A DNA stretch of 64,000 bases, taken from positions 15,767 through 79,766 of the forward strand of contig DHSP01000048.1 of assembly GCA_002408485.1 (NCBI GenBank), given 5' to 3'. The notes below the pieces were generated by a model. That model ran no database searches. It saw only the letters and a program-made list of their open reading frames with translations, and was not told the DNA's origin. The position numbers were made by a program, and so were the translations under genes. Within the stretch, counting starts at the first letter, position 1. The number at the start of each line of letters is the position of its first letter. Below, one piece after another: positions 26,591-35,192 of this stretch. Origin of the DNA: Proteiniphilum sp. UBA5283. Lineage in GTDB: Bacteria; Bacteroidota; Bacteroidia; Bacteroidales; Dysgonomonadaceae.

Positions 26591-27850
26591 TCACAGGCTG
26601 TATTCCTTGATCTTACGGTAAAGTGTTCTTTCTGAGATACCCAAATCGGCAGCAGCCAGTTTCCGCTTGCCATTATGCCGTTCCAGTGCTTTGATGATCA
26701 TCTCTTTTTCCACCTCGCTGATCGACAGGGTGCTTTCCTCGTATTCGGTGGCTTCCTGGATGTCGTTTCTCTCCGCTTCATCCAGCGCGATCTTCTTGGG
26801 GACCGGCTCGTACTTCATAGGAACGGATACGTTCGTGTTGTCGTTCGGAATGACCGACGAGTCGTGATGGTCGGAGGAGGCGCTGAAGGAGGTGGCATGG
26901 GTTGTTGAACCTTCCATGATGCTCTTTACTACCTGCTTCAGATCGGTAATGTCTTTTTTCATGTCGAAGAGCACCTGATACAAGATCTCCCGCTCGTTGG
27001 CAAATGATTTTTGCTCGGTATCATGAATCTGCGACAGGGGAACGGGGAGCATCCCTACCTCATTGTACGGCAGGTATTTCTGTAGAATGTCGGCAGTAAT
27101 CACACGTTCCTGTTCAATGATGGAGATTTGTTCGGTGATGTTCTTCAGCTGGCGGATATTGCCGGGCCAGCGGTAATTCTTCAGCAGTTCCCTGGCATCA
27201 TCCGTCAGGGTTATGGAAGGCATCATGTACTTTTCCGCGCAGTCGCCTGCAAATTTTCTGAAGAGCAATGGAATATCATCTTTCCTGTCCCGTAAGGGCG
27301 GTATGCGAATAGGAACAGAGTTGAGCCGGTAATAAAGATCCTCACGAAACTTCCCTTTTTCCACCGCCTTTACCATGTCCATATTGGTTGCCGCCACCAC
27401 ACGTACATCACTTTTTTCCACTTTCGAAGAACCTACTTTGATAAATTCGCCGCTTTCAAGCACCCGAAGTAGGCGAGCCTGTGTTGGTAATGGCAGCTCG
27501 CCTGCCTCATCGAGGAAGAGTGTCCCTCCATCGGCTACCTCAAAATAACCTTTCCGCGTCCCCGTCGCACCGGTAAAGGAGCCTTTTTCATGGCCAAAAA
27601 GTTCAGAGTCGATGGTGCCCTCGGGAATTGAGCCGCAGTTGATAGCAAAGTAGGGGCCATGTTTGCGCTTACTGTATAGATGAACAATTTGCGGAAAATT
27701 TTCTTTTCCAACGCCACTCTCTCCAGTGATGAGTACCGACAAGTCGGTGGGAGCGACCTGTAAAGCCACGTCAATGGCTCGATCCAGTTCGGGGGCGTTG
27801 CCAATGATGCCAAAACGTTGTTTAACCTGTTGCAGGGATTGCTTTACCAT
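26591..27850 (-). CDS. sigma-54 dependent transcriptional activator without receiver domain
   Basis: A 419-residue bacterial enhancer-binding protein. The AAA+ domain begins almost at the N-terminus, with Walker A GESGVGKE (43-50), the sigma-54 contact loop GSFTGA (90-95, Ser replacing the usual Ala), and Walker B GGTLFLDEAGELP. A linker with low-complexity Ser/His sequence leads to a C-terminal Fis-type helix-turn-helix (about 380-417, KLAAADLGISERTLYRKIKE). There is no phospho-receiver or GAF domain, so activity must be controlled some other way. It precedes lptE, the hypothetical and secG; whether it controls them is unknown. Confidence 0.93.
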   Translation of the reverse strand: MVKQSLQQVKQRFGIIGNAPELDRAIDVALQVAPTDLSVLITGESGVGKENFPQIVHLYSKRKHGPYFAINCGSIPEGTIDSELFGHEKGSFTGATGTRKGYFEVADGGTLFLDEAGELPLPTQARLLRVLESGEFIKVGSSKVEKSDVRVVAATNMDMVKAVEKGKFREDLYYRLNSVPIRIPPLRDRKDDIPLLFRKFAGDCAEKYMMPSITLTDDARELLKNYRWPGNIRQLKNITEQISIIEQERVITADILQKYLPYNEVGMLPVPLSQIHDTEQKSFANEREILYQVLFDMKKDITDLKQVVKSIMEGSTTHATSFSASSDHHDSSVIPNDNTNVSVPMKYEPVPKKIALDEAERNDIQEATEYEESTLSISEVEKEMIIKALERHNGKRKLAAADLGISERTLYRKIKEYSL

Positions 27851-27869
27851 GCTGTGCTGTTTAAGAATT

Positions 27870-27877
27870 CAAAGATA
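27870..27877 (-). promoter_or_regulatory. -7 box before the sigma-54 activator gene
   Basis: Minus-strand TAtcTTTG ends about 20 bases before the ATG at 27850 and lies just past the stop codon of the upstream acyltransferase gene. Confidence 0.6.
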
Positions 27878-27882
27878 AACAA

Positions 27883-28707
27883 TTATTTTAACGCGTATGT
27901 CCTTGCTTTCAGGAATTCTCCCAACTGTGCGATGTTGTCTCCGAACTGCTTTATTTCTTTGGGCATCACAGGATTGCCGAAGGAGATGATCATCTCTTTG
28001 CCTTTTTTATTGTACAGCTCGTGGCAAAGCCTGAGGTTCCGGAACCGCCAGCCAAACACTTTCGACAGGTAGAAAGAGGGGCTGTTTTGGCCTGAGATAT
28101 GCATGGGAATAACCGGGACCTGTAATTTTTGAATGATCTTCAATACTGCCGGCTGCCACTCCCTATCTTCAATTTCAAACCTGCCTTTCCTGAAATAAAG
28201 GTTGGAGACAGCTCCTGCAGGGAAAAAACCCATCGGGTGTCCTGCACGCAAATGGGCAATACTTTCCCGGATTCCGGCGAAGGTGTACCGGTTTTTTTCC
28301 TCGTTTTTCATCGGGTTCACGGTGATGAAATTTTCGGACATCGTATCCACAAACGAGAGGATAATGTTGACCATCATCTTGTAATTGTCCACCCGGCTGC
28401 CCACAGTTTCGATGGCGGCAATACCGTCGATATGCCCATAAGCATGATTGGAAACAGTGATGAACGGCCCATTTTTGAAATTATCCAGGATTTGTTCATT
28501 CCGTAAAGTGCGTTTTATTTCCAGCTTGTCCAGCACATCCTTGCAGAATGCAGGTCCGGTTAAGTGTTTGGAGCGGTTGTAGATCTCGTTGGGAACATGC
28601 AACGCCGATATTTTAATGCCGAAATCAATCAGCCTGTCACCATATTTACCCTGCAGAACAGGGTGCAGTTCGCGTAATTCATCGCGACTAATCAATGCAT
28701 CTTTCAT
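27883..28707 (-). CDS. PlsC-like glycerol/ornithine acyltransferase family protein
   Basis: A 274-residue acyltransferase of the lysophospholipid acyltransferase superfamily. The first block is VSNHAYGHIDGI, where His88 and Asp94 are separated by five residues instead of the four of classic NHxxxxD; this HX5D spacing is common in the Bacteroidetes OlsF/hemolysin-like subgroup. Later blocks include MGFFPAGAVSN (substrate-binding EGTR equivalent) and VIPMHISGQN. It probably transfers an acyl chain from acyl-ACP to a lipid head group at the inner membrane. No signal peptide. Confidence 0.82.
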   Translation of the reverse strand: MKDALISRDELRELHPVLQGKYGDRLIDFGIKISALHVPNEIYNRSKHLTGPAFCKDVLDKLEIKRTLRNEQILDNFKNGPFITVSNHAYGHIDGIAAIETVGSRVDNYKMMVNIILSFVDTMSENFITVNPMKNEEKNRYTFAGIRESIAHLRAGHPMGFFPAGAVSNLYFRKGRFEIEDREWQPAVLKIIQKLQVPVIPMHISGQNSPSFYLSKVFGWRFRNLRLCHELYNKKGKEMIISFGNPVMPKEIKQFGDNIAQLGEFLKARTYALK

Positions 28708-28802
28708 TCACTCTTGGTTTAATCATATTATTTAACGCAAATGCCACGTCAAAAAGATGATGTGGCAATTGTGCGATAAAAAACAGGCAGTTTTGTGCAA
28801 CC

Positions 28803-30185
28803 TTATGCAAGGTCTCTAATCATATCAATGATCTGTTTCCCGATTTGTTCCGCTTCTTCCTGGGAGTGTGCCTCCGAATAAACCCGGATGATCGGCTCGG
28901 TATTTGATTTCCGCAGATGTACCCACTTGTCCGGGAAATCGATCTTTACGCCGTCGATATCGGTTATCTTTTGGTTGCTGAATTTTTCTTTCATTTTTTC
29001 CAGTATTGTATCTGTATCGATATCGGGTGTGAGTTCCACCTTTTGTTTGGCCATAAAATAGACTGGCAGAGTCTTTTTCAACTCCGAGGGTGTCTTCCCC
29101 GATTTGGCAAGATAGGTGAGGAAGAGCGCTATGCCCACGAGCGCATCGCGTCCGTAATGGGATGCAGGATAGATGACTCCGCCATTTCCTTCACCGCCAA
29201 TAACGGCGTCAACCTCTTTCATTTTCGTGACCACGTTCACTTCACCTACCGCGGCTGCGTGATAGGTGCCTCCTCTTGCAGTGGTAACATCCTGCAGGGC
29301 ACGACTCGAGCTGAGGTTGGATACCGTATTGCCCGGAGTGTGTTGCAAAACATAGTCGGACACCGCCACCAAAGTATACTCTTCGCCAAAGGGTTCGCCA
29401 TCTTCGCAGTAGATGGCCAGCCGGTCTACATCGGGATCTACGGCGAAGCCCACGCTCGCCTTGGAACTTTGGGTGAGGGAAGAGAGCTCCGTGAGGTTCT
29501 GAGGCAGTGGCTCGGGGTTGTGAGAAAAGTTGCCATGCGGGGCGCAGTGCAACTTGAAGATTTCCTTTACTCCCAGTGCGTATAACAATTCGGGGATGGC
29601 TACGCCACCCACGGAATTAACGCTGTCGACAGCTACCCTGAAGTTGGCTGCCTTGATCGCTTCTTTGTCCACCAGAGGAAGGGATAAAACGCTTTGAATA
29701 TGTTCGTGCAGATACTGCTTTTGCGTAATCTTTCCCAATTCGTCCACCGGGGAGAACGAAAATTTTTCCGCTTCGGCAATAGAAAGGATTTCTTTTCCCT
29801 CCTCCGCATTGAGGAATTCCCCCCTGTTGTTGAGGAGCTTCAGGGCATTCCATTGCTTGGGATTGTGGCTTGCGGTGATAATGATGCCGCCGGCTGCCAT
29901 TTCTTTTGTGACGGCAATCTCGGTGGTGGGCGTGGTTGCCAGACCGATATCGGTCACGTCACAGCCCATGCCCATCAGTGTGCCGGTGATGATCCGGTGC
30001 ACCATCTCTCCCGAAATACGGGCGTCGCGACCCACAACAATTCGTGGTCTGCTTTCCGATGTTGCTTTTTTGATGAAGGCGGCGTAGGCGGCCGTGAATT
30101 TAACAATATCAAGCGGGGTGAGATTTTCTCCCGTTTCTCCGCCAATTGTACCTCTGATGCCGGAGATGGATTTGATCAATGTCAT
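28803..30185 (-). CDS. glmM: phosphoglucosamine mutase / phosphohexomutase
   Basis: A 460-residue alpha-D-phosphohexomutase with four domains. The phosphoserine loop is IITASHNPKQWNA (Ser106), the metal-binding loop is DPDVDRLAI, the sugar-specificity loop is GGEGNGG, and the phosphate-binding loop is KSNTEPIIRVY. In Bacteroidetes this type is usually the GlmM that converts glucosamine-6-P to glucosamine-1-P for UDP-GlcNAc; mannose or glucose phosphate cannot be excluded from sequence. It lies downstream of the DUF4827 lipoprotein gene. Confidence 0.88.
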   Translation of the reverse strand: MTLIKSISGIRGTIGGETGENLTPLDIVKFTAAYAAFIKKATSESRPRIVVGRDARISGEMVHRIITGTLMGMGCDVTDIGLATTPTTEIAVTKEMAAGGIIITASHNPKQWNALKLLNNRGEFLNAEEGKEILSIAEAEKFSFSPVDELGKITQKQYLHEHIQSVLSLPLVDKEAIKAANFRVAVDSVNSVGGVAIPELLYALGVKEIFKLHCAPHGNFSHNPEPLPQNLTELSSLTQSSKASVGFAVDPDVDRLAIYCEDGEPFGEEYTLVAVSDYVLQHTPGNTVSNLSSSRALQDVTTARGGTYHAAAVGEVNVVTKMKEVDAVIGGEGNGGVIYPASHYGRDALVGIALFLTYLAKSGKTPSELKKTLPVYFMAKQKVELTPDIDTDTILEKMKEKFSNQKITDIDGVKIDFPDKWVHLRKSNTEPIIRVYSEAHSQEEAEQIGKQIIDMIRDLA

Positions 30186-30284
30186 AAGAATTTTTCTTTA
30201 TCGATAAATGGTTGTGACAGACGTAACATGTTGTAAAAGCTGTTGATCGTATGTAAAAACAGAACAAATGCCGGCGGGAACCTG

Positions 30285-30845
30285 TTAATAATGATTCCCG
30301 AAACGGTATTGTACCAGTTCATAGTAAGTTGGCTCGTACCTGGACTGATCGTACGAAGATCCCATGTTGAAGGGTACAATCATTTTTACCCTTCCGTTAT
30401 GGCCTACATAACTTAGGGGAACCACCCACCCTGGAGTCGCGTAGTTGCCTTTGGTTGATGAGTTTACCGGACCTATGAACACAATCTCTTCCGGGTATAT
30501 GCTTTTGAAATTGGAATACTGGGTAGTATCCTCTGTGTTGAAATAACGCAACCCGCTGAAACGTACATAGACTTCCTCTTTCCATTGAAGCTTTTGGATC
30601 GTATCGCCGTATTCAATAATGTGAAAATAGACACCTGTTGCGGGGTCTTTGTAAAATTCATTCTCTTTGAACGTGCCTGCCGAAGGAAAATCTTTGAGAA
30701 TGGTGAGTCCGTTGGATTCAATAAACAGATCAATCGCCTTTTCTTCTGCTTTCAGATAATCGGCGTAGGTCATTCTATCCTTGCAGGAAACAGTGAGAAA
30801 CAAAAATCCGGAGAGTATGAATACTATGAGATATACATGCTTCAT
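30285..30845 (-). CDS. DUF4827 lipoprotein
   Basis: A 186-residue lipoprotein: signal peptide with lipobox ending VSC (Cys21), then a domain with TYADYLKAEEKAIDLFIESN and VYVRFSGLRYFNTEDTTQYS. I recognise this as DUF4827, a Bacteroidales family that resembles FKBP-type prolyl isomerases at low similarity. A longer frame reaches 30929 but the ATG at 30845 starts the signal peptide. It has its own promoter box upstream and is followed by glmM. Confidence 0.8.
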   Translation of the reverse strand: MKHVYLIVFILSGFLFLTVSCKDRMTYADYLKAEEKAIDLFIESNGLTILKDFPSAGTFKENEFYKDPATGVYFHIIEYGDTIQKLQWKEEVYVRFSGLRYFNTEDTTQYSNFKSIYPEEIVFIGPVNSSTKGNYATPGWVVPLSYVGHNGRVKMIVPFNMGSSYDQSRYEPTYYELVQYRFGNHY

Positions 30846-30946
30846 ATTAGTCTGTTGTATAAATGAAATGAACGTTTTCGTTAAGCATAAGCAGACAAAC
30901 TTGTTTGTTCTGCCTGGCGTAGAAAACAACTAACTTTAGTGAATTG

Positions 30947-30954
30947 CAAAAGTA
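30947..30954 (-). promoter_or_regulatory. -7 box of the DUF4827 lipoprotein gene
   Basis: Minus-strand TActTTTG, about 100 bases before the ATG at 30845. The implied leader contains a 14-base palindrome (ACAAACttGTTTGT). Confidence 0.55.
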
Positions 30955-31016
30955 CACAATCTGCTTCAAAAAACAGCCGTTAAGCAGAAATAAAAATGAT
31001 TGATCCTTAAAGTGAG

Positions 31017-32075
31017 TTAAAGTTGGCTGATTGCTTCTTTCAGTTTTTTTTCATAGCTCCTGAGTCCCTCTGCATATATGCGCAGTGCTTCCTCGAATGT
31101 GCCATAATATTCTCCACCTGAGGCGTTTAGATGTCCACCTCCGTTGAAGAATTCCGCGGCAAATTCGTTGCATGGAAATGAGAGCTGTGAGCGAAATGAT
31201 AGTTTTATCAGTCCTTCGTCTTCCCGGATGAATGTGGAAAAGATGATGTCTTTGATGCTGAGCGGATAATTAACGAAGCCTTCCGTGTCTCCCTTGCTGA
31301 ACCGGAACTGCGCCTGATCATCCTTTGAAAGGTAAATGAGTGCTGCATGCAGATCGGGATAAATCTCCATGCGCTGCGAAAGGGTGAAGCCAAGCAAACG
31401 GAATCGTGCCTCGGAATAGTTGTGAAATACATGCGAATAGATGGCATCTTTATCAATTTTTTTGCGCAATAACAGGCTGATGATTTCAAATATTTCGGGA
31501 TCGCTGGAATTATAGGTAAATCCACCGGTGTCGGTCATCATTCCGCAATAAATACATTCGGCCTCAGCCTGTGTCAGCTCATCATAGCTGCCTGCCTGAA
31601 ATAAAAGTCTGAATATGAGCTCACTGGTTGAGGATATCTCGGGATGCGATACGACAATGTCAAATATTTCTCCGGGGAAAAGATGATGGTCGATCAGGAT
31701 CTTTGTCGCAGGCGATGATTCCAGGATGGGACCCATCTCCCCCGCTCTTTTTGGAATATTGTAGTCGAGCGCAAAAATAAGCTCCGCACCCTGCAGGATG
31801 TGGTTTGCCGCAGAAGGATTGTACTCGTATATTTCCACCTCGTTAGCACCTTTCATCCATTTCAGAAAGTAAGGGAAAGAGTTTGGGACAATGATCCGTA
31901 CCTGTTTGCCCCTGCCTTTGAGGAAATGATACAACGCGAGCGTCGACCCCAGTGCGTCGCCGTCGGGGGAAAGGTGGGTGGTAATCACGATCTTTTCGGA
32001 TCTCTCCATGGCCTCCATGATTTCATTTACCTTTTGCGGCTGGATTACCTCGGAGATCGGTTCAGTAAAATTCAT
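31017..32075 (-). CDS. DHH/DHHA1 phosphoesterase (NrnA-like)
   Basis: A 352-residue phosphoesterase of the NrnA type. The metal-binding motifs are THLSPDGDALGS, ALDYN, the DHH signature in LIDHHLFPG, and MTDTGGF; the DHHA1 part ends with GGGHLNASGG. Homologues degrade short RNA oligonucleotides, 3'-phosphoadenosine phosphate or pApA. With a c-di-AMP synthase encoded 9 kb away, a role in clearing pApA is plausible but not shown. It is transcribed from the strand of comEC, 35 bases after it. Confidence 0.9.
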   Translation of the reverse strand: MNFTEPISEVIQPQKVNEIMEAMERSEKIVITTHLSPDGDALGSTLALYHFLKGRGKQVRIIVPNSFPYFLKWMKGANEVEIYEYNPSAANHILQGAELIFALDYNIPKRAGEMGPILESSPATKILIDHHLFPGEIFDIVVSHPEISSTSELIFRLLFQAGSYDELTQAEAECIYCGMMTDTGGFTYNSSDPEIFEIISLLLRKKIDKDAIYSHVFHNYSEARFRLLGFTLSQRMEIYPDLHAALIYLSKDDQAQFRFSKGDTEGFVNYPLSIKDIIFSTFIREDEGLIKLSFRSQLSFPCNEFAAEFFNGGGHLNASGGEYYGTFEEALRIYAEGLRSYEKKLKEAISQL

Positions 32076-32110
32076 TTTTTACGCTCTTTTGAAGTGAAGA
32101 GGCAAAAGTA

Positions 32111-34054
32111 CTAAAAATTCAGGGAAAAGGCTCCATTTTGAGTGACATCATGCACATCGACACCCAACAGCTGGCATTCGGCTGCCATCCGTGCTGCTGC
32201 TTTGCGGGAGAGTGAACTATCCAGGACAATGACAGAAGGAAGGACAAGGTCAATTAGCTGTCCCACGCGAAAGTTCGCATATTGTGAGAGAATAAGCACG
32301 TCCACCCGGAAAGGGTTTTCTGCTTGAAAATTCGACAATGAACTATCCGACAGACGGAGGATGCTTCTTCCCGGGTAAGGGAGGAACCCATTTTCCGGAA
32401 TATCAAAAAAGTGACGTTTGTCATTCGCAAAGAGACCTATCTCGCTTCTTTCGAAACTGTTGAATACTACCAGCTGCGGTGCTGACTTACCCAGGTTCCC
32501 CTGCAGTGTGGACAATTGGAAAGCAAAGAGCGATGCCAATGCGATGATAAGTGCCCTGGGACGGTGGGTGAACAGGGAGCAGGCAAAAAGGAAGACAAAG
32601 ATTATCAGCAGCAAAAGCTGGATGGCTGAAATATGGCTGTCGGTAACTTGCGCAAAAGGGAGCGATTCCGAAATACGGACAATGCGCAAGGTGATCCCGG
32701 CGAGAGTCTCCACGATCCATTGTAATATGGTTTCAAGACCATCGCTGAATATTCCGGCAACCACGAGGGAAGCGGAAGCATAGATAATGACTCCAACAAG
32801 AGGTACAACCAGCAGGTTGGTAATGAAAAACCAGGTGGGGAAGGTACCAAAGTAGTAGAGCACAAGTGGGAAGACGCCGAGCTGTGCAGCCGTAGAGACC
32901 GTAAGGAGATCCCAAACATATTTTCCCGCCTTGGTTTTAGGAGCATACAAATTGTACAACCCAGGCTGGAAATAGAGGATGGCAACCACGGCGCCGAAAC
33001 TCATCTGAAAACTTACATCAAACAGGCTAAAAGGGCGAAACAGAAGAATGAAAAATGCAGAAGCAGTCAGGGTGTTGTACGTGAAGCCTCTCCGGTGCCG
33101 CATGTTGCCCAGGCAGAAGATGGTGATCATGATGGCCGCCCGCACTACTGACGCCGATCCGCCGGCAACGAATACGTACATCCAGAGTGTCAGGATGACC
33201 AGCCATTGGCGGAGAACACAGCGCACTCCCGACTTTCCCAGAAAGGAAAAGAGCAGATTGATCATCGCATAAATGATGCCCACATGCAATCCGCTAACCG
33301 CCAGTACATGCGCTGTGCCCGAGACTCGGAAGGCTTCCTGGATGTCGTCAGACAGGTCGTTCCTGTATCCGAGTGTAAGGGCCGAGATAAACGCACAGGC
33401 ATCTTCGTCGTCGATCAGTGAACGGTATATGTTGAGCGCCTTTGCCCGCAGACGTTGCGACTGCGGCGTGATGGCATATGATTGCCGGCCTGTTTTCTGC
33501 CAGTCTGTTTCCGGCAAGTAGGCTGAGGCAGAGAAGCCTTTCATTTTCATGAAACGGGCATAATCGAAATCATCGGGGTTGCCAAAGTTGCGAAAAGGCT
33601 GCATCCTGGCATGGAAAAGTATTTCGTCGCCCGGCTCCAACTCTCTTGCAGCAAGATTTTTTGCAAGATACAGTTTCACTTTTCGCTGAAAAGGAATTGT
33701 TGTTTTTACGTTGCAGGCAATGGATCGAGGTTTTGTCTCCGGCAGGTCGAGGAGGGTGCCTGTATAATACCGGGCTTCATTGGAAAATGAAAACTGCGTG
33801 CTCCTTTCTTGTTCACGATATTGCAAAACCGCAAGGGAAAATAGGAACAGGCACATCCCGGTCCCAAATATCCAGCGGTACGGGAATTGGCATTTGTTCC
33901 CGGTAAAGTAGGAGAGGAACATGAGGGTAAGCCCTGTAAGGCTCAGGCAAAACAGGCCTGCATTCCATTGGGGAAAAAGCGCGGCCGCAATAATGCCGGC
34001 AATGACCGGTAACAGCAGGCGAAAGAAAGGTGTTTTTCCGATAAATGCGTTCAT
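32111..34054 (-). CDS. ComEC/Rec2-family membrane protein
   Basis: A 647-residue polytopic protein. It has an N-terminal DUF4131 region with helices (about 1-70), an OB-like soluble part (about 95-190), and the ComEC/Rec2 competence core (about 220-490, with HVLAVSGLHVGIIYA and FVAGGSASVVRAAIM). A short C-terminal tail keeps only fragments of the metallo-beta-lactamase domain; I see no HxHxDH motif. ComEC moves single-stranded DNA across the inner membrane during uptake. The reduced nuclease domain is usual in this phylum. Confidence 0.88.
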   Translation of the reverse strand: MNAFIGKTPFFRLLLPVIAGIIAAALFPQWNAGLFCLSLTGLTLMFLSYFTGNKCQFPYRWIFGTGMCLFLFSLAVLQYREQERSTQFSFSNEARYYTGTLLDLPETKPRSIACNVKTTIPFQRKVKLYLAKNLAARELEPGDEILFHARMQPFRNFGNPDDFDYARFMKMKGFSASAYLPETDWQKTGRQSYAITPQSQRLRAKALNIYRSLIDDEDACAFISALTLGYRNDLSDDIQEAFRVSGTAHVLAVSGLHVGIIYAMINLLFSFLGKSGVRCVLRQWLVILTLWMYVFVAGGSASVVRAAIMITIFCLGNMRHRRGFTYNTLTASAFFILLFRPFSLFDVSFQMSFGAVVAILYFQPGLYNLYAPKTKAGKYVWDLLTVSTAAQLGVFPLVLYYFGTFPTWFFITNLLVVPLVGVIIYASASLVVAGIFSDGLETILQWIVETLAGITLRIVRISESLPFAQVTDSHISAIQLLLLIIFVFLFACSLFTHRPRALIIALASLFAFQLSTLQGNLGKSAPQLVVFNSFERSEIGLFANDKRHFFDIPENGFLPYPGRSILRLSDSSLSNFQAENPFRVDVLILSQYANFRVGQLIDLVLPSVIVLDSSLSRKAAARMAAECQLLGVDVHDVTQNGAFSLNF

Positions 34055-34143
34055 TATTTTACATGCCCGGGATATGCTACAGAATCACCGCTACATTCGT
34101 GAAGATGTGAACGACTGCAGCGGTCAAAAACGAGAGCCCTCCC

Positions 34144-34794
34144 TTACAGGGCCCGCAGCCGGCGGATAGTCCCCTTGGGATCATCCGAAGAGAAAACAAA
34201 ACTTCCGGCGACAAGTACGTCGGCTCCGGCATCAACGAGCCTTTTTCCCGTGTCGAGGTTTACTCCGCCATCCACTTCAATGAGGGTAGAAGTATGTTGT
34301 CTCAGAATCATCTCTTTGAGTTGACCTACTTTCCTCACGGAATGTTCAATAAATCCCTGTCCACCGAAGCCTGGATTTACCGACATTAGCAGGACCATAT
34401 CGAGATCGGGCAAGATGTCCTCCAGGAGGGATACCGGTGTGTGAGGGTTCAACGTGACGGCCGGTTTCATCCCCTTTTTTCTTATTTCCTGTATCACACG
34501 GTGCAAGTGAGTACACGCTTCGAAATGCACATTCATGTAAGTAGCGCCCATGGCGGCTATCTCGTCAACGAACTTGTCGGGATGGACAATCATCAAATGA
34601 ACATCCAAAGGCTTTTTTGTAACCTCTCTCAAGCGGTTGATCACGGGAAAACCAAAAGAAATATTCGGCACAAAAACACCATCCATGATGTCGAGGTGGA
34701 TCCAGTCTGCCTCACTTTGGTTGAGCATTTCCATCTCACTTTCCAGATTCAGAAAATCGGCCGCCAACAGCGACGGTGCGACTAATGTACCCAT
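34144..34794 (-). CDS. rpe: ribulose-phosphate 3-epimerase
   Basis: A 216-residue TIM-barrel metalloenzyme interconverting ribulose-5-P and xylulose-5-P. Motifs: APSLLAADFLNLE at the start, HLDIMDGVFVPNISFG (metal His and catalytic Asp), LDVHLMI, MSVNPGFGGQ, EVDGGVN (catalytic Asp), and VAGSFVF. I take the ATG at 34794; the frame also extends to a TTG at 34824, but that codon overlaps the -7 promoter box. Confidence 0.97.
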   Translation of the reverse strand: MGTLVAPSLLAADFLNLESEMEMLNQSEADWIHLDIMDGVFVPNISFGFPVINRLREVTKKPLDVHLMIVHPDKFVDEIAAMGATYMNVHFEACTHLHRVIQEIRKKGMKPAVTLNPHTPVSLLEDILPDLDMVLLMSVNPGFGGQGFIEHSVRKVGQLKEMILRQHTSTLIEVDGGVNLDTGKRLVDAGADVLVAGSFVFSSDDPKGTIRRLRAL

Positions 34795-34821
34795 ATCTAT
34801 AGTATTGCAAGTTTCTGTTTC

Positions 34822-34829
34822 CAAAGGTA
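34822..34829 (-). promoter_or_regulatory. -7 box of the rpe promoter
   Basis: Minus-strand TAccTTTG, ending 28 bases before the rpe ATG at 34794. No good -33 TTTG; instead a strong inverted repeat (34845-34869) occupies that side. Confidence 0.65.
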
Positions 34830-34844
34830 GATAAAATATTTAAA

Positions 34845-34869
34845 CCATAAAAGAATCCTCCTTTTATGG
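34845..34869. promoter_or_regulatory. perfect inverted repeat upstream of rpe (possible operator)
   Basis: CCATAAAAG (34845-34853) and CTTTTATGG (34861-34869) are exact inverted copies with a 7-base spacer. The element spans roughly -16 to -40 relative to the rpe -7 box and lies 15 bases before the candidate structured RNA. It could be a regulator binding site or a hairpin; no T-run follows. Confidence 0.45.
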
Positions 34870-34883
34870 AAGTACGATTGCCA

Positions 34884-35101
34884 AAAGGAGTGCCCTTAGC
34901 TTACCAGAAACGTGTTGTCCGGGATGTTGAGCCTGTTCTCTGCATGACAACTTCCTGCAAACTGACGTATCAGCCTTAGTGTAAGTTCGGAAGGTTGCGC
35001 TGAGCCGGAAGGCCCGCGTGCGGCAAATGGTCTGACTGAGTGTGTGCTTCTACTCATAAGCAATTGTTATTATGCAGTTAAAACGGGCATTTTTTTCTTT
35101 T
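34884..35101 (+). ncRNA. candidate structured RNA, 6S-like in overall shape
   Basis: The 398-base spacer between rpe and tlpA has no gene but folds by eye into a long irregular rod. Pairings: GTGCCC (34890-34895) with GGGCAT (35084-35089), TTAGCTTA (34896-34903) with TAAGCAA (35057-35063, one bulge), TTGtCCG (34915-34921) with CGGCAA (35021-35026), and CAACTTCC (34948-34955) with GGAAGGTTG (34989-34997). Short hairpins CTGAcgtaTCAG and CTTAgtgTAAG cap it. A T-rich tract (about 35090-35101) would end the transcript, and TAcgATTG (34873-34880) is a near-consensus -7 box. A rod of 180-215 bases with paired ends is how 6S RNA looks. I do not recognise the primary sequence; class and strand are inference. 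Confidence 0.4.
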
Positions 35102-35155
35102 ATTGCAGCGAGACAAAAAAAACAGATAGAAACTTATTTATATGGACTTTTTACA

Positions 35156-35163
35156 TATCTTTG
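35156..35163 (+). promoter_or_regulatory. -7 box of the TlpA-like lipoprotein gene
   Basis: TAtcTTTG, 30 bases before the ATG at 35193, in an AT-rich stretch after the candidate RNA. Confidence 0.65.
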
Positions 35164-35192
35164 CCTCGGTTAAACAATAATAAAGGAATAAG

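Noticed and set aside
28742..28767. Hairpin TGCCAC...GTGGCA between glmM and the acyltransferase gene as a terminator
   Set aside because: The stem is only 6-7 bases with a 14-base loop and no T-run on either strand.
34884..35064. SRP RNA, tmRNA or RNase P RNA in the rpe-tlpA spacer
   Set aside because: A GCC-GGAA-GGC tetraloop recalls SRP RNA, but the flanking asymmetric loop (AGCAGCC side) is missing; there is no tmRNA tag frame and no RNase P core sequence.
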